The notes under the pieces: model-generated
Database searches by the model: none
What the model was told of the DNA's origin: nothing
The model's input: the letters and a program-made list of their open reading frames with translations, nothing else
Shown: piece after piece, positions 62,694-64,000 of the stretch
Numbering within the stretch: the first letter of the stretch is position 1
How the letters are laid out: every line of letters starts with the position of its first letter
Position numbers and translations under genes: made by a program
DNA from: Fulvivirgaceae bacterium JP3-4
GTDB taxonomy: Bacteria > Bacteroidota > Bacteroidia > Cytophagales > Cyclobacteriaceae
Direction: 5' to 3'
NCBI GenBank assembly: GCA_029309925.1
Contig: JARKND010000004.1
Span: forward strand, 682,001 to 746,000
Length of the DNA: 64,000 nucleotides

Positions 62694-64000
62694 TTAATCT
62701 ACATTGTCGTGCAGGAATTTATTATTGCCCAACAATGAGTTATCATCATTCAAATTGTATTTCGAGATGTAAGGTTCAGAAGAATGCGGAACGTCATTCA
62801 TCTTGACGCCTCTGCGAAGATACGCAGGCAACGACCACTTCTCATTAAATTCTTCTTTTGTCATTTCCTGCTTACGCTGCTTGAGGTGATTCTTGCGCTC
62901 TTCCGCCTGTTGCTGAAGTCTCTCCTTCGTTTTACGGAGTTCCATCATGCCTTCATCGTTGATCACCTGATCTCCGTACTTTTCAGTCATGGGATCAAAG
63001 TCATCATCGCGCAGGAGGCTGTCATCGTCCTCCTGTGACTGTTCTACTTTGTTAAAGGGTCCGGAAAAGAAAAGCTCACGCTCATTGTTGCGCTCATCGA
63101 AACTTTCCTTCTTTGGTGGTGGAGGCGTTTGAGGCTGCTGAGGCTTCTGGCGCACCTGAATTTCTTTCGGCTGATTCATTGAATTGTCCTGCGCCTGATT
63201 CTGGAACAACCATCCCTGAGAGCGGTCGAGATCCATGACCTTCTTCTCTTCCTTTCTGTTGACCGGAAGTTTAGCCTCCATATGAAAACCAGTTGCAATC
63301 ACCGTGACGCGAATTCTGTCACCCAGGTCAGGGTCTACACCGTGACCGAAGATCATTTCGCCTTCGTCACCAGCCTGCTGCTGAATGTACTCCGTAATTT
63401 CCGTGAGTTCATCCATTTGCAGCTCGGCTTCAACACCTGAGATGATGGAAAGTAGAATCTTCTTCGCACCCATGATATCGCGGTTGTCGAGCAACGGAGA
63501 GGCTAGCGCACCTTCAGCAGCTTTTCTTGCGCGGTTCTCACCACGAGTTTCTGCAGAGCCCATTACAGCGGCACCGGCATTCAACATCACCGTGCGTACA
63601 TCCTGGAAGTCAACGTTGACATAACCAGCGAGCGTGATAATTTCAGCGATGCTTTTCGCAGCCGTAGTCAAGATGTTATCGGCTTGCGCGAATGCCTGGC
63701 CAATCGAAAGATTGCCGAAAATTTCGCGAAGCTTATCATTAAGAATTACCAGAACCGTATCACACGTCTGACGAAGTCCTTCGATACCGAGCTCTGCCTG
63801 TGAACCTTTCTTCTTTCCCTCGAATGAGAAAGGCGCAGTAACAATACCAACGGTGAGGATATCCATATCTTTAGCAATCTTGGCGATGACTGGTGCCGCT
63901 CCCGTTCCCGTTCCTCCACCCATACCCGCTGTGATGAACACCATCTTGGTGCCCGTCAACATCTCACGGATCTGGTCCTTGCTTTCCAGTGCTGCATTTT
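62694..64000 (-). CDS. ftsZ: Cell division GTPase FtsZ, 3' part
   Basis: The frame is open to the right edge; about 434 residues are visible and the N-terminal nucleotide-binding strands lie beyond. The tubulin signature GGGTGTGAAPVIAKIAK, the T7 region (NVDFQDVRTVMLNAG) and the second domain (DRIRVTVIATGF) are clear. A long linker rich in Gln/Pro/Asp (PQQPQTPPPPKK) follows, then the conserved C-terminal peptide region (WSLPAYLRRGVKMNDVPH) and a 25-residue tail. The extended linker and tail are typical of Bacteroidota FtsZ. FtsZ polymerises into the Z-ring that recruits the divisome. The upstream neighbour, usually ftsA, is outside the window. Confidence 0.97.
   Translation of the reverse strand, partial: NAALESKDQIREMLTGTKMVFITAGMGGGTGTGAAPVIAKIAKDMDILTVGIVTAPFSFEGKKKGSQAELGIEGLRQTCDTVLVILNDKLREIFGNLSIGQAFAQADNILTTAAKSIAEIITLAGYVNVDFQDVRTVMLNAGAAVMGSAETRGENRARKAAEGALASPLLDNRDIMGAKKILLSIISGVEAELQMDELTEITEYIQQQAGDEGEMIFGHGVDPDLGDRIRVTVIATGFHMEAKLPVNRKEEKKVMDLDRSQGWLFQNQAQDNSMNQPKEIQVRQKPQQPQTPPPPKKESFDERNNERELFFSGPFNKVEQSQEDDDSLLRDDDFDPMTEKYGDQVINDEGMMELRKTKERLQQQAEERKNHLKQRKQEMTKEEFNEKWSLPAYLRRGVKMNDVPHSSEPYISKYNLNDDNSLLGNNKFLHDNVD

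Overview
The window comes from a member of the Bacteroidota, most likely a Cytophagales-type soil or aquatic bacterium (inference). The evidence is several exported proteins with type IX secretion (T9SS) C-terminal signals (gliding-motility type B and type A Por sorting tails), a PorP/SprF paralogue, a one-protein hybrid two-component regulator (HTCS), PadR plus prefix-domain permease genes, and promoters that fit the Bacteroidota consensus TTTG-N18-20-TAnnTTTG. No SusC/SusD pair, insertion sequence, CRISPR array or rRNA was seen.

Layout. 1-1318 (+): the end of an MpaB/DUF2236 oxygenase and an outer-membrane barrel. 1321-18560 (-): a T9SS type B surface protein, a HEAT-repeat/c-type haem lipoprotein, then a carbohydrate block: GH5, a clan GH-A hydrolase with a T9SS tail, a tiny carbohydrate-binding-like protein, a 1369-residue HTCS, a CBM35-GH26 beta-mannanase and a PfkB sugar kinase. 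18714-28379 (-): four genes with ATGA stop/start overlaps: an 18-HYR-repeat giant adhesin, PorP/SprF, a TPR/PD40 protein and a sensor histidine kinase. 28795-31754 (-): a PadR regulator and MacB-like permease. 32058-36296 (-): a TANFOR/FN3/metallopeptidase/papain-like protein followed after 6 bp by a small lipoprotein, which looks like an exported toxin and its immunity protein. 36524-40996 (-): a second GH26 and an FG-GAP/ASPIC-UnbV lipoprotein. 41266-41661: tRNA-Arg(ACG) whose 3' end and terminator are repeated in a 129-bp tandem array.

41829-54933 is mostly housekeeping: a barrel protein, a DUF3052 protein, two LPP20-type lipoproteins, a small lipoprotein, an RNA methyltransferase and birA (-), then rsfS, ftsH, an LpxH-type hydrolase with a propeller-like exported protein, and an NtrC/NtrB-like pair (+) with a possible sigma-54 promoter. 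55641-62436 (+): a three-gene set of a Kre9/KNH-like exported protein, a 10-FN3 T9SS adhesin and an exported caspase-like protease. The window ends inside ftsZ (-).

How parts work together. The two GH26 enzymes, the GH5, the GH-A enzyme, the HTCS and the sugar kinase suggest depolymerisation and sensing of a beta-mannan or glucomannan. The best candidates for undescribed systems are the TANFOR/papain-like toxin with its lipoprotein partner, the adhesin-PorP-PD40-kinase operon, the exported caspase operon and the tRNA-tail repeat array. All positions, domain limits and motif numbers come from reading the sequence by eye; no database search was run.
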